Below, piece by piece: positions 49,966-56,855 of a DNA stretch of 64,000 bases (positions are counted from its first letter, which is position 1; every line of letters begins with the position of its first letter). Under the pieces are notes generated by a model, which was given only the letters and a program-made list of their open reading frames with translations, made no database searches and had not been told where the DNA came from. The stretch covers positions 1-64,000 of the forward strand of contig CANRFC010000011.1 in assembly GCA_947629795.1 (NCBI GenBank). Direction: 5' to 3'. A program made the translations under genes and the position numbers. The stretch is from an uncultured Oscillospiraceae bacterium (GTDB taxonomy: Bacteria; Bacillota; Clostridia; Oscillospirales; Oscillospiraceae).

Positions 49966-51270
49966 TTATTTCCCGAAGAGCAGCGGCAGGGCGTAGTCGG
50001 CCACCTCCCGCCGGGTGCGCTCGGCGTCGATGGTGAGGAACTCCCCATGTTCATATATGACCTTGCCCCGGCACATATTCAGCTCCACGTCGCCGCCGTG
50101 GGCGGCGTAGGCGATGTTGTTGACCGCATCGTGACAGGGGGTGAGGGAGAGGGCGTCGGCCTTCAGGAGGACCAGGTCGGCCCACTTGCCGGCCTCGATG
50201 CTCCCGGTGTCGGAGCGGCCCAGGGCCCTGGCGCCGTTCACCGTGGCGAAGGAGAGGGCGTCCCAGGCGGTGAGGGCCAGGGGGTCGCGGCGGACTCCGT
50301 TTTGCAGCAGAGCGGCCAGCTTCATATCTTCAAACATGTCGGTGGTGTTGTTGGAGGAGACCCCGTCGGTGCCCAGGGCCACGTTGACCCCGGCCTTCAG
50401 CATGTCCACGATGGGGGCCACCCCGGAGCCCAGCTTCAGGTTGGAGGCGGGGTTGTGGACGGCGGTGACGCCCTTCTCCGCCATGATGGTCCAGTCCTCG
50501 GGCTCGGTCCACACGCAGTGGGCGGCGGTGGCCCGGACATCGAACATGCCGCATTTGGCAAAGTACTGGATGGGGGTCAGGCCGCCGTGGCGGGCCTTGC
50601 ACTCCTCGTGCTCCTTCTGGGTCTCGGAGACGTGGACGTTGACCCCGATGTTGTGGGTCCTGGCGTAGTCGCCGATCCACTGGGCCAGGCCCTCGGGGGA
50701 GGTGTACTCGGCGTGGAGGGAGGAGTCCACCAGGATGCGGCCGCCGTCGTGGCCGTGCCAGGCGCGGAAGAGGTCGTCCTGGAGCTTGCAGTCGGTGCAG
50801 GCGGCCTCGGAGAAGTGTTCCCCGAAGAAGACCGCGCCGATGCCCAGATTGCCGCTGACGCCGGCGTGGTCGACGGCCTGGGCCACGGTGAGGGTGTGCA
50901 TATACATGTCGCAGATGCAGGTGGTGCCGGAGGCGATCATCTCCATGAGCCCCAGGTCGGCGCAGGCCCGGATGGCCCGGTCGTCCCACTTGGCCTCCAC
51001 GGGGAAGATGAAGTTGTTCAGCCAGTCGTGGAGGTCGTGGCCGTCGCCGTAGCCCCGCATGGCGGTCATGGGCACGTGGGTGTGGGCGTTGACCAGGCCG
51101 GGAAGGAGGATGCCCCCCTTGCCGTCGATGACCCGGTCAAAGGTCCCCGCGGGCTTGACCGTGCCCACGGAAGCGATCTTGCCGCCGTCCACGGCCACAT
51201 AGGCGTTCCGGAGCATGGTCCGCGCCGGGTCCATGAGCACGGCGGTGACGTTTTGAAAGAGGATGGCCAT
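49966..51270 (-). CDS. mtaD: Amidohydrolase, 5-methylthioadenosine/S-adenosylhomocysteine deaminase type
   Basis: 434 aa. Metal-binding motifs of the ATZ/TRZ amidohydrolases: PGLVNAHTHVPMTAMRG, the later HVSETQKEHEEC, AAHCVWTEPEDW, and LGTDGVSSNNTTDMFEDMK. The enzyme deaminates MTA, SAH or 5'-deoxyadenosine, feeding purine and methionine salvage. It lies in a minus-strand run with punA, which fits nucleoside salvage. Exact substrate uncertain. Confidence 0.88.
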   Translation of the reverse strand: MAILFQNVTAVLMDPARTMLRNAYVAVDGGKIASVGTVKPAGTFDRVIDGKGGILLPGLVNAHTHVPMTAMRGYGDGHDLHDWLNNFIFPVEAKWDDRAIRACADLGLMEMIASGTTCICDMYMHTLTVAQAVDHAGVSGNLGIGAVFFGEHFSEAACTDCKLQDDLFRAWHGHDGGRILVDSSLHAEYTSPEGLAQWIGDYARTHNIGVNVHVSETQKEHEECKARHGGLTPIQYFAKCGMFDVRATAAHCVWTEPEDWTIMAEKGVTAVHNPASNLKLGSGVAPIVDMLKAGVNVALGTDGVSSNNTTDMFEDMKLAALLQNGVRRDPLALTAWDALSFATVNGARALGRSDTGSIEAGKWADLVLLKADALSLTPCHDAVNNIAYAAHGGDVELNMCRGKVIYEHGEFLTIDAERTRREVADYALPLLFGK

Positions 51271-51288
51271 ATCAAATGGCTCCTTTCC

Positions 51289-51534
51289 TTAGATTCGGGC
51301 CAAAACCGCCTGGGCCCGTTCCAGGTCCTTTTGGTTTACATAAATTCGATATTCCCGGCCGGGCCGGATGCCCAGGGAGCCCACCCGTGCCTGGTCGAGG
51401 GGATGGGGAGAATCCGGGTCCCGCATCTTGACACTGTACTCGATCCCGGAGGATTCCAGGGCGGTCTTCACCGCGCTGAACCGGGCGGGGTCCCGGGTGA
51501 GGGCAACCTCAGCCCGGTTGAAGGCAGTTAACAT
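51289..51534 (-). CDS. Small DUF2007-like protein
   Basis: 81 aa. The pattern of an alpha/beta ferredoxin-like fold (FSAVKTALESSGIEYSVKMR, then YRIYVNQKDLERAQAVLA) resembles DUF2007 putative signal-transduction proteins. It starts 4 nt after punA ends and stops 18 nt before mtaD, so it is part of that operon. Both its start codon region (ATTATGTTAAC) and the YVNQ codons carry the AT-rich TTATGTNAAC motif. Function unknown. Confidence 0.65.
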   Translation of the reverse strand: MLTAFNRAEVALTRDPARFSAVKTALESSGIEYSVKMRDPDSPHPLDQARVGSLGIRPGREYRIYVNQKDLERAQAVLARI

Positions 51535-51538
51535 AATA

Positions 51539-52363
51539 TCACATCCGTTTCAGGCAGGCCAGGATGAGGGCGGAGAACCTGTCCCGGGCGGCCTCGGCGG
51601 CGGCGTTGACCTCCTCCCCGGAGAGGGGCTGGTCCAGGATGCCGGCGGCCATGTTGGAGAGCAGGGTGAAGCCCAGGATGTCCATGCCCGCGTGGGCGGC
51701 GGTGATGGCCTCGGGAGCGGTGGACATGCCGCAGGCGTCGCCACCCAGGAGCCGGGCGGCCCGGACCTCGGCGGGCGTCTCGAACTGGGGGCCGGGGAAG
51801 TACATGTACACGCCCTCCCGCAGGGGGATGCCCAGGTCCTTGGCGCAGGAGCGGGCCACGTTCTGGAGGGCGGGGGTGTACACATGGGACATGTCGGGGA
51901 AGCGGGTGCCGAACTGGGGCAGGTTCTCCCCCCGGAGGGGAGACTCCAGGAAGAACTTGATGTGGTCGGTGATGAGCATGATATCGCCCACGTTCCAGTT
52001 CACGTTGGTGCAGCCGGCGGCGTTGGTGACGATGAGCTTGGAACAGCCCAGGAGCTTCAGGACCCGCACGGCGTAGCTGACGTCCTCGTAGGAGTAGCCC
52101 TCGTAGTGGTGCATCCGGCCCTGCATCACCGCCACCTTCTTGCCCGAGAGGGTGCCGAAGACCAGTTGGCCCTTGTGCCCGGGGGCGGTGGAGACCTGGA
52201 AGTGGGGGATGTCGTGATAGGACACGCAGATGGGGTCTTCCACGATGTCGCCCATGTAGCCCAGGCCGGAGCCCAGGACCATGGCGATCTCGGGGGTGAA
52301 GTCTCCGATGCGGGCACGGATGACCTCGGCGCTCTCCTGATAGTACGCGAAGGGATAGCTCAT
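51539..52363 (-). CDS. punA: Purine nucleoside phosphorylase
   Basis: 274-aa PNP of the trimeric class II type. Motifs: IAMVLGSGLGYMGD, the phosphate-binding MQGRMHHYEGYSYEDV, IVTNAAGCTN and YMYFPGPQFETPAEVRA. It cleaves purine nucleosides with phosphate to base and ribose-1-P. ATG 52363 follows AAAGGAAAGG; the long upstream part of the ORF is a shadow. It is first gene of the punA-DUF2007-mtaD-murJ-mazG-hup-rqcP run. Confidence 0.94.
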   Translation of the reverse strand: MSYPFAYYQESAEVIRARIGDFTPEIAMVLGSGLGYMGDIVEDPICVSYHDIPHFQVSTAPGHKGQLVFGTLSGKKVAVMQGRMHHYEGYSYEDVSYAVRVLKLLGCSKLIVTNAAGCTNVNWNVGDIMLITDHIKFFLESPLRGENLPQFGTRFPDMSHVYTPALQNVARSCAKDLGIPLREGVYMYFPGPQFETPAEVRAARLLGGDACGMSTAPEAITAAHAGMDILGFTLLSNMAAGILDQPLSGEEVNAAAEAARDRFSALILACLKRM

Positions 52364-52433
52364 GTGGAAACATCCTTTCCTTTCAGTTTGAATGGGATGA
52401 TGGTATTTTACACCGTTTTTCGGGAAAAAGCAA

Positions 52434-52465
52434 CGCCGGGGCAGCCTCTTTCGGCTGTCCCGGCG
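52434..52465 (-). terminator. Intrinsic terminator of the M20 gene
   Basis: CGCCGGG-GCAGCC / GGCTGT-CCCGGCG stem; minus-strand tail GTTGCTTTTTCCC, plus-strand tail GTTTTTCC. Confidence 0.75.
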
Positions 52466-52476
52466 GTTTTTCCTGT

Positions 52477-53664
52477 TCAGCCCAGCTTCCCGGTGAGGTA
52501 ATCCGCGGCGTATTGGGCGTGGAGAGCGGCCATGATGGGCAGGGCGTCCTCGTCGAAGTCCACCCGGTCGTTGTGGGCGGCCCGGCAGGTGTCGGGCTTT
52601 GCCTCGTTCCGGGTGCCCACGTAGGCGTAGACCCCGGGGACCACGGCCTGGAAGTCGGCGAAGTCGTCGCCGCCGCAGCTCAGGGGACGCTCCGTGACCA
52701 GGGCCTGGGGCCCGAACAGGCCGGTGACCGTCCCGGCCACCTCCCGGCACACGTCGGCGGGATTCACCAGGGGGGAGGCGAAGTCCTCCCACTCCACCTC
52801 CGCCGTGCCGCCGTAGAGCTTGGCAATCTCCGTGCACAGGGCGTCCAGCTCACCGTTGGCCTGGGCGCGGGTCTCGGCGGAGAAGGCCCGGGTGGTGCCC
52901 TCCAGCACGGCGGACTCGCAGACGATATTGTAGGAGGTCCCGGCGTGGAGCTTGCCCACCCCGATGATGAGGGGGTCCACCGGGGAGGTCCGGCGGGTCA
53001 CCAGGGCCTGGAGGGAGACCACGATCTGGCTGGCGATGTACAGGGCGTCCACCCCCAGGTGGGGAGTGGAGACGTGGGCGGCCTTGCCCTGGATCCTGAT
53101 GGTGAAGTGGTCCACGCTGGCGTTGTTGGGGCCGGCCTTCACCCCAACCTGGCCCACAGGCAGGTCGGGGGCGGTGTGGATGCCGAAGACCCGGCCGGAG
53201 CCGTTGACCACCCCCGCCTTTACGAACTGCTTGGCCCCGTAGCCGATCTCCTCGGCGTGCTGGAAGCACAGGCGGACCTCACCGCCGAAGTCGGCCCTGT
53301 GGGCCCAGAGCAGCCGGGCCGCACCCAGGAGCCCGGTGGCGTGAAGATCGTGGCCGCAGGCGTGCATCTTCCCCTCCTCTTGGGAGCAGTAGTCCAGCTC
53401 CGGGTGGAGCTCCTGGATGGGCAGGGCGTCGATGTCCGCCCGGAGGGTGATGACCCGGTCGCCGGGCCCCTCGCCGTGGAACACGGCGAAGACTCCGGTG
53501 TTGTCGATGCGCCGATGGTCGGTGATGCCGATGTCGTCCAGCTCCTGCTCGATGCGCTCCGCCGTCCAGAACTCCTCCCGGCTGATGCAGGGGTGGCGGT
53601 GGAACTCCCGGCGCAGGGCGGTGAGGGCGGGGGAGAGGGCTTCCGCCTCTTTACGAAAATCCAT
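52477..53664 (-). CDS. M20-family amidohydrolase/peptidase
   Basis: 395 aa, the hippurate/IAA-amino-acid hydrolase (AbgA/HipO-like) type. Motifs: EFHRHPCISREEFWTAE, ITLRADIDALPIQE, KMHACGHDLHATGLLGAA and CFQHAEEIGYGAKQFV. The dimerisation insert includes VSTPHLGVDALYIASQIV. It cleaves N-acyl amino acids or small peptides. AAAAGGAG precedes ATG 53664. It is transcribed in the direction of the punA operon but separated by a terminator. Adjacent to metNIQ, which could hint at N-acyl-methionine or similar, a weak inference. Confidence 0.9.
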   Translation of the reverse strand: MDFRKEAEALSPALTALRREFHRHPCISREEFWTAERIEQELDDIGITDHRRIDNTGVFAVFHGEGPGDRVITLRADIDALPIQELHPELDYCSQEEGKMHACGHDLHATGLLGAARLLWAHRADFGGEVRLCFQHAEEIGYGAKQFVKAGVVNGSGRVFGIHTAPDLPVGQVGVKAGPNNASVDHFTIRIQGKAAHVSTPHLGVDALYIASQIVVSLQALVTRRTSPVDPLIIGVGKLHAGTSYNIVCESAVLEGTTRAFSAETRAQANGELDALCTEIAKLYGGTAEVEWEDFASPLVNPADVCREVAGTVTGLFGPQALVTERPLSCGGDDFADFQAVVPGVYAYVGTRNEAKPDTCRAAHNDRVDFDEDALPIMAALHAQYAADYLTGKLG

Positions 53665-53702
53665 GGCAAAGTCTCCTTTTGCAGTCAAAATTCCGGAAAA
53701 GC

Positions 53703-53780
53703 GGGCCGATGGGGGCGGTGCCCGCCAGTGGCGGGCGATACCGCACGACCGAGCCGAAGGCGAGACCATCGGCCCCTACA
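53703..53780. repeat. Intergenic cloverleaf-like repeat (GTAGGGG type), copy 2
   Basis: Outer arms GGGCCGATGG (53703-53712) and CCATCGGCCC (53766-53775) enclose an inner hairpin GCCCGCC-AGT-GGCGGGC (53720-53736) and a smaller GAGCCGAAGGC structure. The element ends in CCCCTACA. It fills much of the 172-nt gap between metQ and the M20 gene. The rest is GC-rich without ORFs. Confidence 0.6.
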
Positions 53781-53836
53781 AACGAGCGCAGCCGCCCCTG
53801 CAGCGTTTGGCGGCGGGGGCGGCTGGGGTAAAGCGC

Positions 53837-54730
53837 TTAATACTGGAAGGCGGGGATGTACAGGCCGTGGTAGATGTCCTGGATGGCCTGGGCGGTCTCG
53901 GCGGACTGGTAGGCGGAGAGGACCTTCAGGTAGGTCTCGTTCTGGAGGTCGGCGGTGCGGCAGGCGATGATGTTGATGTAGGGGTTGTCGCTGCCGGGCT
54001 CCACGGTCTCGGTGCACACGGCGTCGTCGGGAGTCAGGCCGTGGTCGGAGGCGTGGGCACCGTTGATGAAGGCGCCGGCCACGTCAGGCAGCAGGGAGGC
54101 GGTGTTCTCCGCGCCCACCTCCACGAACTCCAGGTTCAGGGGATTGTCGGTGATGTCCTTCAGCTCGGGCATATAACCGGCCTCGGGGTCCACGCTCAGC
54201 ACGCCCTGGGCCTCCAGGATCTTGAAGCAGCGGCCCTCGTTGGTGGGGTCGTTGGGCACGGCGATCTTGTCGCCTTCCTTCAGCTCGGAGATGTCGGTGA
54301 TCTTCTCGGAGTAGAAGCTCAGGGGGGCGATGATGGTGTCGCCCAGGACGGTGATGTCATAGCCGTACTGGTCGATCTCGTTGTTGAGGTATGCCTTGTG
54401 CTGGAAGGCGTTGAGGTCGATCTCCCCGGCGTTCAGGGCGTCGTTGGGCAGCTTGTACTCGGCAAACTCCACGATCTTGACCTGGATGTTGTCCTTCTCC
54501 AGCAGCTCGTTGACGGTGTCCCACTGGTCGTTGTTGGCGCCCACCACGCCCACGGTGACCACGGTGAGCTCGGCGGCGGGGGCGGGAGTCTCGACGGCGG
54601 CCTGGGTCTCGGCGGGCTGGCTCTCCGCGGGAGCGGGAGTGGGGGTGGCGGCGGTCCCGCCGCCGCAGGCGGCCAGGGACAGGGTCAGGGCGGCGGACAG
54701 GGTCAGAGCCAGGATGTTCTTCTTTTTCAT
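53837..54730 (-). CDS. metQ: Methionine ABC transporter substrate-binding lipoprotein
   Basis: 297 aa. Lipoprotein signal with lipobox LSLAAC (Cys 22), a Thr/Pro/Ala-rich linker, then the NLPA/MetQ fold: ELLEKDNIQVKIVEFAEYKL, ALNAGEIDLNAFQHKAYLNN, KIAVPNDPTNEGRCFKILEA and DNPYINIIACR. It binds L- or D-methionine outside the membrane. AAGGAGG precedes ATG 54730. It is the last gene of metN-metI-metQ; a palindromic repeat sits between metI and metQ and may modulate relative expression. Confidence 0.95.
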   Translation of the reverse strand: MKKKNILALTLSAALTLSLAACGGGTAATPTPAPAESQPAETQAAVETPAPAAELTVVTVGVVGANNDQWDTVNELLEKDNIQVKIVEFAEYKLPNDALNAGEIDLNAFQHKAYLNNEIDQYGYDITVLGDTIIAPLSFYSEKITDISELKEGDKIAVPNDPTNEGRCFKILEAQGVLSVDPEAGYMPELKDITDNPLNLEFVEVGAENTASLLPDVAGAFINGAHASDHGLTPDDAVCTETVEPGSDNPYINIIACRTADLQNETYLKVLSAYQSAETAQAIQDIYHGLYIPAFQY

Positions 54731-54787
54731 TTTGGTTTCCTCCTTAATGGGATCTGAAATAGTTTTCGTGAAACGGAATGGCCTTAG

Positions 54788-54830
54788 ATGGAAGTTTTCT
54801 TTGCTGACTTTCTTTTTCAAAAGAAAGTTA
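54788..54830 (-). repeat. Dispersed palindromic repeat, copy 2
   Basis: On the minus strand ACTTTCTTTTGAAAAAGAAAG, then GCAAAGAAAACTTCCAT, beginning at the metI stop codon. It is almost identical to the copy after divIC (4079-4119) and has the same orientation relative to the upstream gene. Confidence 0.75.
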
Positions 54831-55508
54831 GTGAGACGTTTTTTTCACCACCGCGTTGCCGATGGTCTGGACCAGGCTGACCATGATGATAATGATGATG
54901 AGCACGGTCCACATGATATCGGTATACCCCCGGCTGTGGCCGTAGGAGATGGCGAAGCTGCCCAGTCCTCCGGCGCCGATGGCTCCGGCGATGGCGGTGA
55001 AGTTGATCAGGGAGATGAGGGTGATGGTCACCCCCCGGGCGATGCCGGGGATGGCCTCCTTTAGATAGACCCGGGTGATGATCTCCCAGGGGGAGCAGCC
55101 CATGGACTGGGCGGCCTCCAGGAGCCCGGCGGGCACCTCGGACAGGGCCCCCTCGATCTGCCGGCCCAGGAAGGGCACGGTGGCGAAGGTCAGGGGGATG
55201 ATGGCGCCCTTCACGCCGATCCCGGTGCCCATGATCAGCCGGCTGAGGCCCAGCAGGATCATGGCCAGCAGGATGAAGGGGATGGAGCGGAAAATGTCGC
55301 AGATCTTGTTGAGGATGAAGTGGACGGGGCGGTTCTGCAGGATGGCCCCGGGCTTGGTGGCGAAGAGGAGCACGCCGAAGGGGATGCCGATGACCACCGC
55401 CAGCACGCCCACGATGCCCACCATCTGAAGGGTCTCCCGGAAGGCCTGCCAGAACTGGTCGGAGCGCTCCACCACGTGGGGCATGATGGAAGTCAAAAAC
55501 TCAGCCAC
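54828..55508 (-). CDS. metI: Methionine ABC transporter permease
   Basis: 226-aa inner-membrane permease with five spans. ETLQMVGIVGVLAVVIGIPFGVLL opens the domain and the EAA-like cytoplasmic loop is EAAQSMGCSPWEIITRVYLK. GTG 55508 starts it, overlapping the last codons of metN by 8 nt, which indicates translational coupling. Forms the channel with MetN and MetQ. Confidence 0.95.
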   Translation of the reverse strand: MAEFLTSIMPHVVERSDQFWQAFRETLQMVGIVGVLAVVIGIPFGVLLFATKPGAILQNRPVHFILNKICDIFRSIPFILLAMILLGLSRLIMGTGIGVKGAIIPLTFATVPFLGRQIEGALSEVPAGLLEAAQSMGCSPWEIITRVYLKEAIPGIARGVTITLISLINFTAIAGAIGAGGLGSFAISYGHSRGYTDIMWTVLIIIIIMVSLVQTIGNAVVKKTSH

Positions 55509-56532
55509 GCTTCAACACCTCCACTACCACGTTTTTCTCACTTAAGTACCCGATGGCCTCCCTGACCCGGTCGCCGCTGATGACGGCCACCAGACCGCCC
55601 AGGGACTGGCCGCCGATGATCTCCACGTTGCTGAAGATGATGTTCACATCCACGTTGAATCGGCGGGAGATCTCGGAGATGGTGGCCTCGCTGACATTGC
55701 TGTGGCCGTAGTTGAGCCGGGCGATGACCGCCCCCGGCGCCAGGGCCGTCATGGGGTCGTCGGCGGCGATGAGGGCCTCGATCTTTCCCAGGTTGGAGGT
55801 GGTGGACACGAAGGAGCGGGTCACGCTCTGCTGGGGGCTGGAGAACACGTCGAAGACGGTGCCCTCCTCCACCACGGCTCCCGCGTCCATCACCGCCACC
55901 CGGTGGCAGATCTCCTTGACCACTGCCATCTCGTGGGTGATGACCACCACGGTGATGCCCGTTTTCCGGTTGATGTCCTGGATGAGGTGAAGGATGGACT
56001 GGGTGGTCTGGGGGTCCAGGGCGGAGGTGGCCTCGTCACACAGGAGCACCTTGGGGTCGCTGGCCAGGGCCCGGGCGATGGCCACCCGCTGCTTCTGGCC
56101 GCCGGAGAGCTGGGAGGGGTACGCATCCGCCTTGTCGGGAAGGCCGACCATGTCGAGAAGGTCCATTACCTTCTTACGTACCACCTCCTTTCCCAGTCCG
56201 CTGCCCTTCAGGGGAAAGGCCACATTCTGCGCCACCGTGCGGGAGGGCAGGAGGTTGAACTGCTGGAAGATCATGCTGATCTTTTTCCGCTCCTGCCGCA
56301 GGTCCTTCTCCCCCATGGCGGTGAGCTCCTTGCCGTCCACCGTCACCGTGCCGGCGGTGGGCTTCTCCAGCAGGTTGATGCACCGCACCAGGGTGGACTT
56401 GCCTGCCCCGGAGTAGCCGATGATGCCGAAGATCTCGCCGTCGTCGACGGTCAGGGACACGTCCCGGACGGCGTGGACCTCGTTGGCGCCGGTAAAGGTC
56501 TTGCTCACATGGTCTAAGGTTATCACGGTCAT
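55501..56532 (-). CDS. metN: Methionine ABC transporter ATP-binding protein
   Basis: 343 aa. ABC ATPase motifs: Walker [17 protein letters not shown]-loop FQQFNLL, signature [15 protein letters not shown], Walker [13 protein letters not shown]. The C-terminal ~80 residues are the NIL domain that binds methionine for trans-inhibition. ATG 56532 gives the usual family start; TTG 56544 is the track alternative. The SD (GAGGG) abuts the ATG, so initiation may be weak. It is preceded by an intrinsic terminator and a Met-rich leader ORF, so transcription probably depends on read-through. Confidence 0.95.
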   Translation of the reverse strand: MTVITLDHVSKTFTGANEVHAVRDVSLTVDDGEIFGIIGYSGAGKSTLVRCINLLEKPTAGTVTVDGKELTAMGEKDLRQERKKISMIFQQFNLLPSRTVAQNVAFPLKGSGLGKEVVRKKVMDLLDMVGLPDKADAYPSQLSGGQKQRVAIARALASDPKVLLCDEATSALDPQTTQSILHLIQDINRKTGITVVVITHEMAVVKEICHRVAVMDAGAVVEEGTVFDVFSSPQQSVTRSFVSTTSNLGKIEALIAADDPMTALAPGAVIARLNYGHSNVSEATISEISRRFNVDVNIIFSNVEIIGGQSLGGLVAVISGDRVREAIGYLSEKNVVVEVLKRG

Positions 56533-56550
56533 CCCTCGTTTCAAAAGTTC

Positions 56551-56587
56551 AAAAGAAAAAGTGGGAAGCGCCTACGCGCTTCCCACT
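56551..56587 (-). terminator. Attenuator terminator before metN
   Basis: On the minus strand a perfect 12-bp stem AGTGGGAAGCGC, loop GTAG, followed by TTTTTCTTTT. It lies 18 nt before the metN start, downstream of the leader ORF and its promoter. Confidence 0.9.
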
Positions 56588-56620
56588 CTCAACAGTCCAG
56601 GTCGCCGGACACAGCCGGTT

Positions 56621-56719
56621 TTATAGAGACACGATGGAGTTGGTGGCGCGCGAAAGCGTGGGCATCGGCATCATCGCCATGTCCATCATCTCCATCATCA
56701 TGCCATAACCATGAGTCAT
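56621..56719 (-). CDS. Met-rich leader peptide of metNIQ (32 aa)
   Basis: Short ORF with AGGAGG 10 nt before ATG 56719. Peptide begins MTHGYGMMMEMMDMAMMPMP and ends after 32 residues; nine of codons 7-19 are ATG. It ends 33 nt before the terminator stem that precedes metN. The track reports it only as the tail of a longer ORF that crosses the promoter. The architecture is that of a ribosome-mediated attenuator: stalling at Met codons when charged Met-tRNA is scarce would favour read-through into metNIQ. The alternative, a real metal-binding Met-rich peptide, seems less likely given position and terminator. Confidence 0.75.
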   Translation of the reverse strand: MTHGYGMMMEMMDMAMMPMPTLSRATNSIVSL

Positions 56720-56753
56720 GATCGGCGCGCCTCCTTCCTCGTTGTTTTTCGTT

Positions 56754-56782
56754 ATACTACCATCCAAAGTGCCCGGTGTCAA
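56754..56782 (-). promoter_or_regulatory. Promoter of the metNIQ leader
   Basis: Minus strand TTGACA (56777-56782), 17 nt, TAGTAT (56754-56759); transcription would start about 30 nt before the leader ATG. Confidence 0.7.
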
Positions 56783-56811
56783 TAGGAAAAATTTCTTTTT
56801 GGTGAAAAACG

Positions 56812-56846
56812 CCAAAGGGAGACGCCCCAAAAGCGTCCCCCTTTGG
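56812..56846 (-). terminator. Intrinsic terminator of the stalk-domain gene
   Basis: CCAAAGGG-GACGC stem with one mismatch and a 7-nt loop, followed on the minus strand by CGTTTTT. Confidence 0.8.
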
Positions 56847-56855
56847 AATAAAGTC

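Noticed and set aside
48284-49996. 570-aa plus-strand ORF opposite the murJ-like gene
   Set aside because: Low-complexity Gly/His/Glu/Asp translation, no start signal; the minus strand encodes a clear membrane protein.
56551-56760. SAM riboswitch or Met T-box in the metN leader
   Set aside because: No S-box conserved core and no T-box motif (AGGGUGGNACCGCG) could be found in the leader.
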